NCBI GenBank assembly: GCA_012514595.1
Contig: JAAYZZ010000028.1
Span: 1-23,684, forward strand
Direction of reading: 5' to 3'
Origin: Elusimicrobiota bacterium
GTDB taxonomy: Bacteria; Omnitrophota; Gorgyraeia; Zapsychrales; Fredricksoniimonadaceae
Length of the DNA stretch: 23,684 nt
Part shown: positions 1 to 9,765 of the stretch, one piece after another
Position numbering within the stretch: position 1 is the first letter of the stretch
Layout of the letters: every line of letters begins with the position of its first letter
Program-made: the position numbers and the translations under genes
The notes under the pieces: generated by a model
The model's database searches: none
The model's input: only the letters and a program-made list of their open reading frames with translations
Told to the model about the DNA's origin: nothing

Positions 1-260
1 ATGATATCCGCCCCGGCTTTGATAAAAGGATCAACATAATCCCACGGATTCTCGATCATGAGATGCGCCTTGATCGGTCTTTTCGTATGCCGACGGACCG
101 CCTCCACGATCACAGGACCGATCGTGAGATTGGGAACAAAATGCCCGTCCATGACATCGATGTGGAACCGATCGATCCCTGCTTTCTCGGCCATCTGAAC
201 GGCGTCTCCCAGATAGGCGAAATCACAGGACAGAATGCTGGCGCTGACCTCGATCTCCAT
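1..260 (-). CDS. rpe: Ribulose-phosphate 3-epimerase, N-terminal part (runs off left edge)
   Basis: Cytosolic pentose-phosphate enzyme that interconverts D-ribulose 5-phosphate and D-xylulose 5-phosphate. Only the first 86 codons are in the window. They show the start of a TIM barrel: the SASILSCDF strand near residue 6, the metal/catalytic motif HIDVMDGHFVPN with His33 and Asp35, and AHLMIENP with His66. All are standard for the Rpe family. The ATG at 260 is preceded by a strong ribosome binding site (GGAGGA, 5 bases upstream). The gene is separated from the tRNA-Leu by an intrinsic terminator, so it probably has its own promoter. A weak candidate (TTGATT, 18 bases, TAAATA) lies in the roughly 60 bases between them. 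The C-terminal half is outside the window. Confidence 0.93.
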   Translation of the reverse strand, partial: MEIEVSASILSCDFAYLGDAVQMAEKAGIDRFHIDVMDGHFVPNLTIGPVIVEAVRRHTKRPIKAHLMIENPWDYVDPFIKAGADI

Positions 261-326
261 AACCGTCCTCCATTTTTTCTTATTTAAGCGCAGCCCTGGC
301 CGGAAATCAACGGAAAAAACCGGCAA

Positions 327-359
327 TAAAAAAGGGTTGAGGCTTGTGGCCTCAACCCT
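327..359 (-). terminator. Rho-independent terminator after tRNA-Leu
   Basis: On the minus strand an 11-bp perfect stem (AGGGTTGAGGC pairing with GCCTCAACCCT, 5-base loop) is followed by TTTTTT. It starts 9 bases after the encoded CCA end of the tRNA, so it terminates the tRNA transcript before rpe. Confidence 0.9.
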
Positions 360-368
360 CGGATGGTC

Positions 369-453
369 TGGTGCGCGGGGTGGGACTTGAACCCACACGG
401 GTTACCCCATACGCCCCTCAAACGTATGTGTCTACCAATTTCACCACCCGCGC
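369..453 (-). tRNA. tRNA-Leu (anticodon GAG), CCA encoded
   Basis: Class II tRNA. The acceptor stem is GCGCGGG/CCCGCGC. The D region contains GGTAGACAC. The anticodon stem TACGT/GCGTA encloses the loop TTGAGGG, giving anticodon GAG, which reads CUC/CUU leucine codons. There is a short variable arm (GGG/CCC), then a T arm GTGGG-TTCAAGT-CCCAC. Discriminator base A and the 3' CCA are encoded. It has its own upstream promoter and downstream terminator, so it is a stand-alone transcription unit. Confidence 0.96.
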
Positions 454-481
454 GAAAGAACAAGAAACCGAAAGAGCCTAG

Positions 482-509
482 ATGATAACACAGACCTCAC
501 GGCTGTCAA
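482..509 (-). promoter_or_regulatory. Sigma-70 type promoter for tRNA-Leu
   Basis: On the minus strand TTGACA (509-504) is separated by 16 bases from TATCAT (487-482). The predicted transcription start lies about 20 bases before the tRNA. It sits in the short gap between the pyrG stop codon and the tRNA. Confidence 0.75.
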
Positions 510-532
510 GAATCACTTCAGACCGTCACGCG

Positions 533-2134
533 TCATTTCACAGTAAGAGCTACGGCGATAAAATCACGGAACAAGGGATGCGGCTTGTCCGGCTTGGACC
601 GGAATTCGGGGTGGAACTGGCATCCCAGGAACCAGCGGTGTTTCCGGACTTCCACGACCTCCACAAGATCGCGCTCCGGGTTGACCCCGGAGATCACGAG
701 CCCCTTGGACGTCAGGACCTCGCGGTAGGCATTGTTGAATTCATAGCGGTGACGGTGGCGTTCTAAAATGTCCTCTTTCTTGTAGGCGACCTGCACCCGC
801 GTATCCTTGACCAGACGGCAGGGGTAAGCCCCCAGACGCATGGTGGCGCCCATATCCGTGATCTGGTGCTGCTCGGCCAAAAGACTGATCACGGGGTCCT
901 TGGCGTTCTTCTCGAACTCCGTCGAGTTGGCCCCCTTGAGACCGCAAATGTTGCGCGCGAACTCGACCGTGGCCAGCTGCATACCCAAACAAATCCCGAA
1001 ATAGGGAATATCGTTCTCGCGGGCAAAACGGATCGCCCTGATCTTGCCTTCGATCCCCCGGTGCCCAAATCCACCGGGAACCAGAACGCCCTGCACATTC
1101 TTGAAAAAGCGGTCGATCTTTCCCTTCTCCAGATCCTCCGAATCCACCTTGACGATGTTGATCCTGGCATCATTGGCGATCCCGGCATGGCCCAGGGCCT
1201 CGTAGATCGACTTGTACGCATCCGGGAGCAGAATGTATTTGCCCACCACAGCGATCGTCGCCTCCTTCTTCGGGTGACGCAGCCGCTTGACCACATAATC
1301 TTCCCAGGCCTTGAAATCCCTCTCGGGCGCCTTGATATTGAGCTTCTTCAGGATCAGGGAATCCAGGTTCTCTTTCTTGAAAGAGGAAGGGACCTCATAG
1401 ATATGCTTCACATCCGGCGCCTCGACGACCCCCTCGACATCAACGTTGCAGAACAGGGCGATCTTCTCCCGCTGTTCCTGGGAGATCGGCCGTTCGGTAC
1501 GGCACAAAAGGATATCCGGCTGGATCCCGATCTCTCGCAGTCTTCCGACGGAATGCTGGGTCGGCTTTGTCTTCTGCTCACCGCAGGACTTGATGTACGG
1601 CAGGAGGGTAACATGGATATTGATGGCGTAATGTTCGCCCATCTCCCAGCGCAGCTGACGGATGGCCTCCAGGAACGGAAGGCTCTCGATATCGCCGACG
1701 GTCCCGCCGATCTCAACGATCACCACATCCACGTCGTGATTCTTGGCCACCTTCTTGATGCAATGCTGGATCTCGTCGGTAATATGCGGGATGATCTGGA
1801 CCGTCTTGCCCAGATAGTCCCCCTTGCGCTCCTTGGTGATGACAGAATAATAGATCTTTCCTGCTGTGACATTGTTGTCTTTCGTGAAGATCCCGTTGGT
1901 GAACCGCTCGTAATGACCGAGATCCAGGTCCGTCTCGGCGCCGTCATCGGTGACATAGACCTCGCCGTGCTGATAGGGGTTCATGGTCCCCGGATCGACG
2001 TTCAAGTAGGGATCGCACTTGATAATGGTGACGTGAAGGCCGCGGGTCTCCAGAAGCTTGCCGATGGAGGCGGCCGCGATCCCCTTGCCAAGGCTCGAGA
2101 CAACCCCCCCTGTCACAAAAATGAACTTGCTCAT
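533..2134 (-). CDS. pyrG: CTP synthase (glutamine hydrolysing)
   Basis: Converts UTP to CTP using ATP and glutamine amide nitrogen, the last step of de novo pyrimidine nucleotide synthesis in the cytosol. The 533 residues match the usual length of about 540. The N-terminal synthase domain has the ATP loop GGVVSSLGKG (9-18), DPYLNVDPGTM (41-51) and EIGGTVGDIES (141-151). The C-terminal class I glutaminase domain carries the GICLGMQ nucleophile Cys382 and the FHPE pair His508/Glu510, so the triad is complete. Residue 40 is Cys where homologues usually have an aliphatic or aromatic residue. The ATG at 2134 has AAAGG 8 bases upstream. It lies 60 bases after purF and is probably cotranscribed with it. 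Confidence 0.98.
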   Translation of the reverse strand: MSKFIFVTGGVVSSLGKGIAAASIGKLLETRGLHVTIIKCDPYLNVDPGTMNPYQHGEVYVTDDGAETDLDLGHYERFTNGIFTKDNNVTAGKIYYSVITKERKGDYLGKTVQIIPHITDEIQHCIKKVAKNHDVDVVIVEIGGTVGDIESLPFLEAIRQLRWEMGEHYAINIHVTLLPYIKSCGEQKTKPTQHSVGRLREIGIQPDILLCRTERPISQEQREKIALFCNVDVEGVVEAPDVKHIYEVPSSFKKENLDSLILKKLNIKAPERDFKAWEDYVVKRLRHPKKEATIAVVGKYILLPDAYKSIYEALGHAGIANDARINIVKVDSEDLEKGKIDRFFKNVQGVLVPGGFGHRGIEGKIRAIRFARENDIPYFGICLGMQLATVEFARNICGLKGANSTEFEKNAKDPVISLLAEQHQITDMGATMRLGAYPCRLVKDTRVQVAYKKEDILERHRHRYEFNNAYREVLTSKGLVISGVNPERDLVEVVEVRKHRWFLGCQFHPEFRSKPDKPHPLFRDFIAVALTVK

Positions 2135-2167
2135 ACGGGCGACCTTTTTCCTTTTTGTATCATCCCC

Positions 2168-2183
2168 TGCCAGGGACCTGGCA
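2168..2183 (-). other. Small hairpin between purF and pyrG
   Basis: The 60-base purF-pyrG gap holds an inverted repeat TGCCAG-GTCC-CTGGCA with no T tract after it, so it is not a typical terminator. It may be an mRNA processing or stability element, or chance. I see no clear promoter for pyrG here. Confidence 0.35.
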
Positions 2184-2194
2184 AAGACCCTCTC

Positions 2195-3580
2195 TTATTT
2201 CCTGGCCCCTTCCAGAAGATACTTGCTCGTATTCAGCGGCGGAGGAACAGGATACTCCCCCGAAAAACACGCCCGGCAGAACCGCGGGCCATCTTTCATC
2301 ACGGACAGCATCCCCTCGAGGCTCAGGTACGCCAGAGAATCGACCTCGATGAACTTCGCGATCTCCTGGACCGAGCGGTCATGGGCGATCAGTTCCTTCG
2401 CCGAGGGAAAGTCGATACCGTAATAACACGGGGCAATGATCGGAGGGCAGCTGATCCGCATGTGGATCTCCTTGGCCCCCGCATTGCGGATCTCCCGGAT
2501 GCGGCTGCGGCTCGTGGTGCCTCTCACGATCGAATCTTCGACGACAACGACCTTCTTTCCCCTGATGATCTCTCGAATGGGATTGAGTTTGACCCGTACC
2601 CGAAAATCCCGCATCATCTGGACCGGCTGAATAAATGTCCGTCCGACATAATGATTGCGGATCATTCCGATCTCATACGGAAGGTCGAGCTCATCTGCAT
2701 ACCCCAGGGCCGCATAGACCCCTGAATCCGGGATGGGCATGACGAAATCCGCATCGACGACAGGCGCTTCCTTGGCGAGCTGTGCCCCGAGCCGTTTCCG
2801 GACCTGATAAACGTTATCGTTGAAAATATGGCTGTCCGGACGGGCGAAGTAGATGTTCTCAAAGATGCACTGGGCCTTTTTCGCCTGGGCCGCGGCCGGA
2901 AGAAAGAACGATTCGATCTTGTCACCGTTAATCATCACAACCTCGCCCGGCTCGATCTCCCGCACGAACTCCGCCATGGTCAGGTCCAGGGCACAACTCT
3001 CACTCGCAAGGATATACCCCTTCTCCAGACGCCCCAGGACCAAAGGGCGGAACCCATGAGGGTCGCGTGCCCCGATGATGGTCCCCTCGATCATGAACAC
3101 GAGAGAAAAGGCCCCCTCGAGCTGGGACAGGACCGTGCTGAGCCATTTCTTATGATCCCCGTTCGGGGTCCGGGCCAGAAGGTGGATGATCACTTCCGAA
3201 TCCATGGAGGTCTGGAAGATCGATCCCCCCTCCTCAAGCCGCTGATACAGCTGTTCGGTATTGGTCAGATTCCCGTTGTGCGCGATGGCGACGGGACGGC
3301 TTCGATGCGTGACGAGGAAAGGCTGGCAGTTCTTTTTGTTGGAGGATCCGGTCGTGGAATAGCGCGTGTGGGCGATCGCGACATTCCCTTTAAGGGAGGC
3401 AATCTGGGAGGATTGAAAAACATCCACCACAAGCCCCTTGTCCTTGATGATATGGACACCCTCTCCGTCGTATGTGGCGATGCCTGAGGCCTCTTCCCCT
3501 CTATGCTGCAGGGCGTAGAGCCCCAGATAAGCCAGCTTGGACGCTTCAGGATGATTGGAGATCCCGATGATGCCGCACAT
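2195..3580 (-). CDS. purF: Amidophosphoribosyltransferase (glutamine PRPP amidotransferase)
   Basis: First committed step of purine synthesis: PRPP plus glutamine gives 5-phosphoribosylamine. The protein has 461 residues. It starts MCGIIGI, so Cys2 becomes the N-terminal nucleophile after Met removal; there is no propeptide of the kind found in Bacillus subtilis PurF. The Ntn-type glutaminase domain is followed by a phosphoribosyltransferase domain with the PRPP loop VVVVEDSIVRGTTSR. Four cysteines in the family's Fe-S positions (KAQCIFE, APCYYG, and CRAC near the C terminus) point to the [4Fe-4S]-containing form. The start is supported by GAGG 5 bases upstream. It lies 77 bases after carB, across a hairpin plus T-rich tract that may act as a terminator or attenuator. 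Confidence 0.97.
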   Translation of the reverse strand: MCGIIGISNHPEASKLAYLGLYALQHRGEEASGIATYDGEGVHIIKDKGLVVDVFQSSQIASLKGNVAIAHTRYSTTGSSNKKNCQPFLVTHRSRPVAIAHNGNLTNTEQLYQRLEEGGSIFQTSMDSEVIIHLLARTPNGDHKKWLSTVLSQLEGAFSLVFMIEGTIIGARDPHGFRPLVLGRLEKGYILASESCALDLTMAEFVREIEPGEVVMINGDKIESFFLPAAAQAKKAQCIFENIYFARPDSHIFNDNVYQVRKRLGAQLAKEAPVVDADFVMPIPDSGVYAALGYADELDLPYEIGMIRNHYVGRTFIQPVQMMRDFRVRVKLNPIREIIRGKKVVVVEDSIVRGTTSRSRIREIRNAGAKEIHMRISCPPIIAPCYYGIDFPSAKELIAHDRSVQEIAKFIEVDSLAYLSLEGMLSVMKDGPRFCRACFSGEYPVPPPLNTSKYLLEGARK

Positions 3581-3588
3581 AAACCCTC

Positions 3589-3632
3589 AAAAAGAAGAAA
3601 AGCTGAAAAAGGACTTCCTCCCCCCTTTCAGC
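3589..3632 (-). terminator. Possible terminator or attenuator between carB and purF
   Basis: On the minus strand GCTGAAA pairs with TTTCAGC (7 bp, 17-base loop with some further internal pairing). It is followed by a T-rich run, TTTTCTTCTTTTT. This could terminate part of the carAB transcript, or act as an attenuator in a purF leader. The large loop lowers confidence. Confidence 0.45.
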
Positions 3633-3639
3633 CGTTTTC

Positions 3640-3648
3640 ACTATATCA
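3640..3648 (-). promoter_or_regulatory. Possible extended -10 promoter for purF
   Basis: On the minus strand TGATATAGT (TG, one base, TATAGT) lies just after the carB stop and just before the hairpin at 3602-3632. The -35 region is poor (AGCACA), so this would depend on the extended -10 contact. It would give purF its own start, with the hairpin at the very 5' end of the RNA. Confidence 0.35.
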
Positions 3649-3657
3649 CCAAAAGGA

Positions 3658-6600
3658 TCATTTGTGCTGATAATGATCCTGTAATGACTTGACGGTAAAC
3701 CCGTCCTTGAGCGCGGACTCGATCCCCTGAACTGCGGCCCAAGCGCCCTGCAAGGTCGTGATGCAGGGCACATTGTGCATGATCGCAGCAGCCCGGATCT
3801 TTCGCATATCAGACTGGCTCTTTTTCCCCGACGGAGTGTTGACAACGAGAGCGATCTTCTTCTGTTCGATCAGAAGAAGGGCATTGTTCTCCCCCTCGCC
3901 GGCCTTGTCCACAACGACAACAGTGACCCCGCTCGAGCGAAGGACCTTGGCGGTTCCCTTGGTCGCATAGATCTTGAATCCGAGGTCCTGGAGACGCTTG
4001 GCCATGAAGGCAATATTCCTCTTGTCGCTCTCCTGAACGCTCATGAAGACCCCGCCCTGCCGCGGAAGCGGCTGATTGGCCGCGATCTGGCTCTTGGCAA
4101 AAGCAGCACCGAACGTAGGGGCCAGCCCCATGACCTCCCCGGTGGATTTCATTTCCGGCCCCAGGATGATATCGACCCCCGAGAAGCGGGAGAAGGGGAG
4201 CACGCACTCCTTGACCGCGACCTGGGACAGATTCTCCAAGTCGGGAAGCTCGAAATCATCCAACGTCTCCCCGGCCATGAGCCGGGAGGCGATCTTGGCG
4301 AGGGGCGCCCCGATCGCCTTGGACACGAACGGGACGGTCCGCGAGGCCCGGGGATTGACCTCAAGGATATAGACCTTCTTGCCCTTGACCGCGAACTGGA
4401 TGTTCAAGAGCCCGATGACATTGAGCGCGAGCGCAATGTTCTGCGTATAGGTCCGGATCGTGGAGACGATCGTCTCGGAAAGGGTATGCGGAGGCAACAC
4501 GCAGGCCGAATCACCCGAATGGATCCCCGCATTCTCGATGTGCTCCATGATGCCCGCGACAAACACCTTCTTTCCGTCGCAAAGCGCGTCCACGTCGACC
4601 TCCATCGCGTCCTCGATGAATTTGTCGATGAGGATCGGATGCCCGCGAGAGACATCGGCCACTTCATCCACAAAGGACAAAAGAGAAGCCTCGTCATAAA
4701 CGATCCGCATGGCGCGGCCCCCCAGAACATAGGACGGACGGACCAGAACGGGATACCCGACCCGCGAGGCCGCGGCCACGGTCTCATCGACGGAATTCGC
4801 AATGGCATTATTCGGCTGCGCGATCCTCAAACGGTTCATGAGCTCCGCAAAGCGCTCTCTGTTCTCAGCCACATCAATGGAGTCGACGCTCGTTCCAATG
4901 ATCGGGGCTCCGGCCTGCTGAAGGCGCCGCGCCAGGTTCAGGGGCGTCTGCCCCCCGAACTGCACAATCACCCCGTCGGGTTTCTCGACATCAAGGATGT
5001 TCATCACATCTTCAAAAGTCAATGGCTCGAAATAGAGACGATCAGAGGTGTCATAATCCGTAGAGACGGTCTCAGGGTTCGAATTGACCATGATGGTCTC
5101 GATCCCCTGCGCCTTCAAGGCAAAGGCCGCATGACAACAGCAATAATCGAACTCGATCCCCTGGCCGATCCGGTTAGGCCCTCCCCCCAAGATCATGATC
5201 TTCCGACGGGGCTTATCAGAGCCTTGGGCCTTCTTTGCGTTCTGGATGACCGCTTCGTCCTCGGTCTCGTAGGTGGAATAAAAATACGGGGTATACGCCT
5301 CGAACTCCGCCGCACAGGTATCCACCAGCTTGAAGGTCGCCACGATGCCCATTTGCTTGCGGAGCGTCCGGACCTGGCTCTCGCTCATTCCCAGGATCTC
5401 GGCGAGCTGGGCATCCGAGAACCCCCATTCCTTGGCGCGTCGAAGAGACTTCTCGGACAGCGTCTTTGTCTTTGCTGCTTCATCGACAAGGGATATCTCG
5501 AGCTCCAGGATCTGCTGCATTTGCGCGATGAACCACGGATCGATCCGGGAAATCTCCACGATCTCCTCGAGCGACCAGCCCTTCTGGAGCGCGTACTTGA
5601 TATAAAAAATGCGCGAGGCGTTCGGCTCGCGCAGGCGTTGGCGGACCTTCTCGTCCTCAATGGCCCGATAATCACTCTTGTTATCGAGCCCGATATGGTG
5701 GATCTCAAGCCCACGGAGACCTTTTTGCAGGGCTTCCTTGAACGTCCGGCCAATGGCCATGGTCTCTCCCACGGACTTCATCTGAACGCCCAGGACGTCC
5801 TTGGCCTCGGGAAACTTCTCAAACGTGAACCGCGGGATCTTCACAACACAATAATCGATCGTCGGCTCGAAGGACGCCGGGGTCTCGCGGGTGATATCGT
5901 TACGGATCTCGTCGAGCGAGAACCCTACGGCGAGCTTGGCGGCGAACTTGGCGATGGGAAATCCCGTGGCCTTCGAAGCCAGCGCCGAGGATCGGGACAC
6001 CCGCGGATTCATCTCGATCACGACCATGCGGCCGTTCTTGGGATGGACCGCGAACTGGATGTTCGACCCGCCCGTCTCGACACCGATCTCCCGGATGAGC
6101 TTGAGAGAAGCGTCCCGCATCATCTGGTACTCGCGGTCCGTCAGGGTCTGGGCTGGCGCGACCGTGATCGAATCCCCGGTATGCACCCCCATGGGGTCCA
6201 GATTCTCGATCGAACAGACGATAACGACATTGTCCTTCTTGTCGCGCATGACCTCGAGCTCATATTCTTTCCACCCCTCGATCGATTCCTCGATGAGGAT
6301 CTCGTTGATCATGCTGCTCTCGAGCCCTAAAGAGGCCTTGGCATCGAACTCCTCGCGACTGTACACGATGGATCCACCCGTACCGCCCAGCGTGAAGCTC
6401 GAACGGATGATGCAAGGGAACCCGATCTCCTCGGCGGCGGCCCAGGCCTCATCCATCGTATAGGCAAAGGCGCTCTGGGGAAGGTCCAGGCCCACCCGCA
6501 GACAGGCCTCTTTGAATTTCTTTCTGTCCTCGGCCTTCTTGATGACCTCGTAATTCGCGCCGATCATCTCGACGTTATATTTCTCAAGGATCCCTTTCTC

Positions 6601-6901
6601 CCAGAGCTCGACCGCCAGATTCAGCCCCGTCTGCCCCCCCAGAGTGGGCAGAACAGCGTCAGGACGCTCCTTGGCGATGATCTGCTCCAGGATCTCGACG
6701 GAGAGGGGCTCCACATAGGTCGCATCCGCGATCTCGGGATCGGTCATGATGGTCGCCGGATTCGAATTGACAAGAACGACCTGGTAGCCCTCTTCGCGAA
6801 GGGCCTTACAGGCCTGGGTCCCGGAATAGTCGAACTCGCAGGCCTGACCGATGATGATCGGACCCGAGCCGATAAGAAGGATCTTCTTGATGTCCGTACG
6901 C

Positions 6902-6909
<8 letters not shown>
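3658..6909 (-). CDS. carB: Carbamoyl-phosphate synthase large subunit
   Basis: Makes carbamoyl phosphate from bicarbonate, two ATP and ammonia channelled from CarA, feeding pyrimidine and arginine synthesis. Its 1083 residues are close to the usual 1070. It has two homologous ATP-grasp halves: the first begins near residue 10 (IGSGPIIIGQACEFDYSG), the second near residue 570 (LGGGPNRIGQGIEFDY). An oligomerisation region lies between them. The C-terminal MGS-like regulatory domain starts at about residue 940 (FMSVQESDK...) and is the site of allosteric control in the family. The gene overlaps the end of carA by 8 bases, and AAAGG precedes the ATG, so the two subunits are translationally coupled. 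No damage is seen. Confidence 0.98.
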
Positions 6910-8002
<1,093 letters not shown>

Positions 8003-8064
8003 CCTGACCTTATCTTTAAAAAGGAACCTTTATCGGCGGGAAAATGATGCCGAAAAGTTAAATT

Positions 8065-8093
8065 AATATATCCATCGCCATTCCCTTTGTCAA
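8065..8093 (-). promoter_or_regulatory. Sigma-70 type promoter for carAB, with inverted repeat over the -35 box
   Basis: On the minus strand TTGACA (8093-8088), 17 bases, then TATATT (8070-8065): a near-consensus promoter about 62 bases before carA. The -35 box is embedded in the inverted repeat CCCTT-GACA-AAGGG, which could be an operator. No clear terminator for the upstream gene is seen between 8094 and 8141, only a CTAGGG/CCCTAG repeat with a 25-base loop. Confidence 0.85.
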
Positions 8094-8141
8094 GGGGTAT
8101 CGCCTTTTCTAGGGCGCCTGTTTCCGACGATAAAGAGACCC

Positions 8142-9221
8142 CTAGCGTCCCAGAATACGTCTTTTGTTGGCCTCAAAATTGGCCTCCCCCAGCATCTGCC
8201 GGGCAAGCTCGTCCTTGTTCTGGCCATTATCAAAATCATACTCCATGACCGCCGCATATCCCAGGACATTGAGGAACGGGGCCTCCCGAAGCGGGGGGCT
8301 TTGTTCTAGGATGCCATCGATCATGTCAACATAATGCCCGGGGGTCTTTCGGATCAGGACCTTGTTCCCCACGAACCTGTCGATATACTCGGAAACGGTC
8401 AGGACCTTCACCTCCCGGTCGATGATCTTCCGCCACGGGCGGCTGGCCTGATCCAGGGCAGCCCAGAGATCCTCAATGTTCACCACCGTCACGCGGCGCG
8501 ACCCCTGTTCTTCCTCGCTGCCCCTCTCTTCCTCCATCTCCTGGTAGTGGTCATACGCCTTCTTGGCCGCCACGGTCTGCGCGACCCGGGCGCCCACCAT
8601 CTGCTGCTGGACCTTCTGCGCCACCCTCTGATTCTGGACCTGGTCCGCCACGGCCTTCTTGGCCACGGTCTGGGTGATCATCTGCTGGGCCACATCCCCC
8701 TGGACCTTTGAAGCGATCGCCTGCTGCTGAAGCGCCATATAAGTCGCGTATTCGTTCAGCTGGGCATTGATCTGCTGCTCGGCATTGATCTGCGCGGACC
8801 GCTGGGCGTTGAGGACCTGGGCTTCTGCCATATCATGACGCAGCTTCTGGACCTGAGCGGCCTGATACTGGGCGACGGCCTGGCGAGCCTGGGCCTCCTG
8901 GACAACCGCGGCCTGGCGTTGGGCAACCGCCTGCTGCATGGCCTGCTTGTACGCCGCCTGTTCGGCCGCTGCCTTGCGATAGGCCGCGACCTGCTGGGCC
9001 TGGGCCTGTTGGACGGCCTGCTGATACATGGCCTGACGCTGGGCCATCATCATCTCATACTGCTGACGAACAATGGCTTCCTGCTGGGCCCGCTGCTGCT
9101 GCGTCCTTTGAACGACCGCAGCGGCATGGCCCATTGGCCAAGGGAGGAAAAAAAGAAGGAGCCCCGCCAGAAGAGAAATCCTCTGACGGAAATGAAGGGA
9201 CCCTGTTGACAAAATGCGCAC
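8142..9221 (-). CDS. Exported Gln/Ala-rich coiled-coil protein of unknown function
   Basis: Not recognised. I chose the GTG start at 9221 because GGAGG lies 10 bases upstream and because the protein then begins with a classic signal peptide: basic residues, a hydrophobic core (LLAGLLLFFLP), and probable cleavage at GHA-AAV near residue 33. The 359-residue product has a region of about 190 residues dominated by Gln and Ala with interspersed Arg/Lys, likely a long helical or coiled-coil rod. A charged linker (EMEEERGSEEEQGS) follows. The C-terminal part, about 115 residues starting near VVNIEDLWAALDQ, is mixed in composition and looks globular. There are no Cys residues and no membrane segment after the signal, so it is probably periplasmic or envelope-associated. 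It sits 49 bases after the TPR lipoprotein gene, suggesting a shared role. It ends in TAG. Confidence 0.85.
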   Translation of the reverse strand: MRILSTGSLHFRQRISLLAGLLLFFLPWPMGHAAAVVQRTQQQRAQQEAIVRQQYEMMMAQRQAMYQQAVQQAQAQQVAAYRKAAAEQAAYKQAMQQAVAQRQAAVVQEAQARQAVAQYQAAQVQKLRHDMAEAQVLNAQRSAQINAEQQINAQLNEYATYMALQQQAIASKVQGDVAQQMITQTVAKKAVADQVQNQRVAQKVQQQMVGARVAQTVAAKKAYDHYQEMEEERGSEEEQGSRRVTVVNIEDLWAALDQASRPWRKIIDREVKVLTVSEYIDRFVGNKVLIRKTPGHYVDMIDGILEQSPPLREAPFLNVLGYAAVMEYDFDNGQNKDELARQMLGEANFEANKRRILGR

Positions 9222-9270
9222 GATCGAAGGTCCTCCAAGAACAGAACACGCGTTATTTCCAGAACGGACT

Positions 9271-9765
9271 TTAGGGCGTCGCAACCCCTTCTTCCCTGGC
9301 CTTGGCCACAAGACTCAAGAAGAATGCAGCAGCCCTTTTTCCCTCTTCTTCCTTGTTCTGCTCATAAAAAAGATCCACGCTTTTCTTGGCCGCCGACACC
9401 GCCCCCATCAGGCTCCCGACCTCCGCCTGAGAAACAGCGAGCAGGTAATACAAATCCCCGTTCTCCGGAAACCTCTGGATCCCGCTGGCACAAACAGAAA
9501 TGGTCTGCTGATACTGCTTCAAACGAAGGAAAACATTCGCAAGAACCAAATACGCCTCGGGCTGGGAAGGATCCGCCTGAATGGCCTTGGCAAATGAGGC
9601 TACGGCCTTCTGAGGATCCCCCTGCTTGAGATACACATTCCCCTCGATCAGATGGCGCCGGTACTCGCCCATCCCCTGGGCCCCGGTCTTGTCAGCCGCC
9701 GGCTTCGCGCATCCTCCAAGAACCAATGCGGCCAGAACAACGAAACATAGCGCCCTGTTCATCAT
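9271..9765 (-). CDS. TPR-repeat lipoprotein
   Basis: A 164-residue envelope protein. The signal sequence (MMNRALCFVVLAALVLGGC) ends in a lipobox with Cys19 as the lipid-modified residue. About three tetratricopeptide repeats follow, for example HLIEGNVYLKQGDPQKAVAS and EAYLVLANVFLRLKQYQQTI, so it is probably a scaffold for protein contacts at the membrane. The chosen ATG has AGGAG 4 bases upstream and overlaps the gltD stop as ATGA; a second ATG follows immediately. An upstream in-frame ATG at 9792 would add nine basic residues but lacks this site. No catalytic motif is visible. Family-level function (pilus, secretion or envelope assembly) cannot be decided from sequence alone. Confidence 0.88.
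   Translation of the reverse strand: MMNRALCFVVLAALVLGGCAKPAADKTGAQGMGEYRRHLIEGNVYLKQGDPQKAVASFAKAIQADPSQPEAYLVLANVFLRLKQYQQTISVCASGIQRFPENGDLYYLLAVSQAEVGSLMGAVSAAKKSVDLFYEQNKEEEGKRAAAFFLSLVAKAREEGVATP

Noticed and set aside
866..6330. Long plus-strand open frames opposite pyrG/purF and carB (up to 851 codons)
   Set aside because: They mirror conserved genes on the other strand, have no recognisable domains, and are the usual by-product of GC-rich codon usage.
9222..9311. Longer N terminus for the Gln/Ala-rich protein (ATG at 9311)
   Set aside because: It overlaps the end of the TPR lipoprotein gene and would bury the signal peptide; the GTG at 9221 has GGAGG and an ideal signal sequence directly after it.
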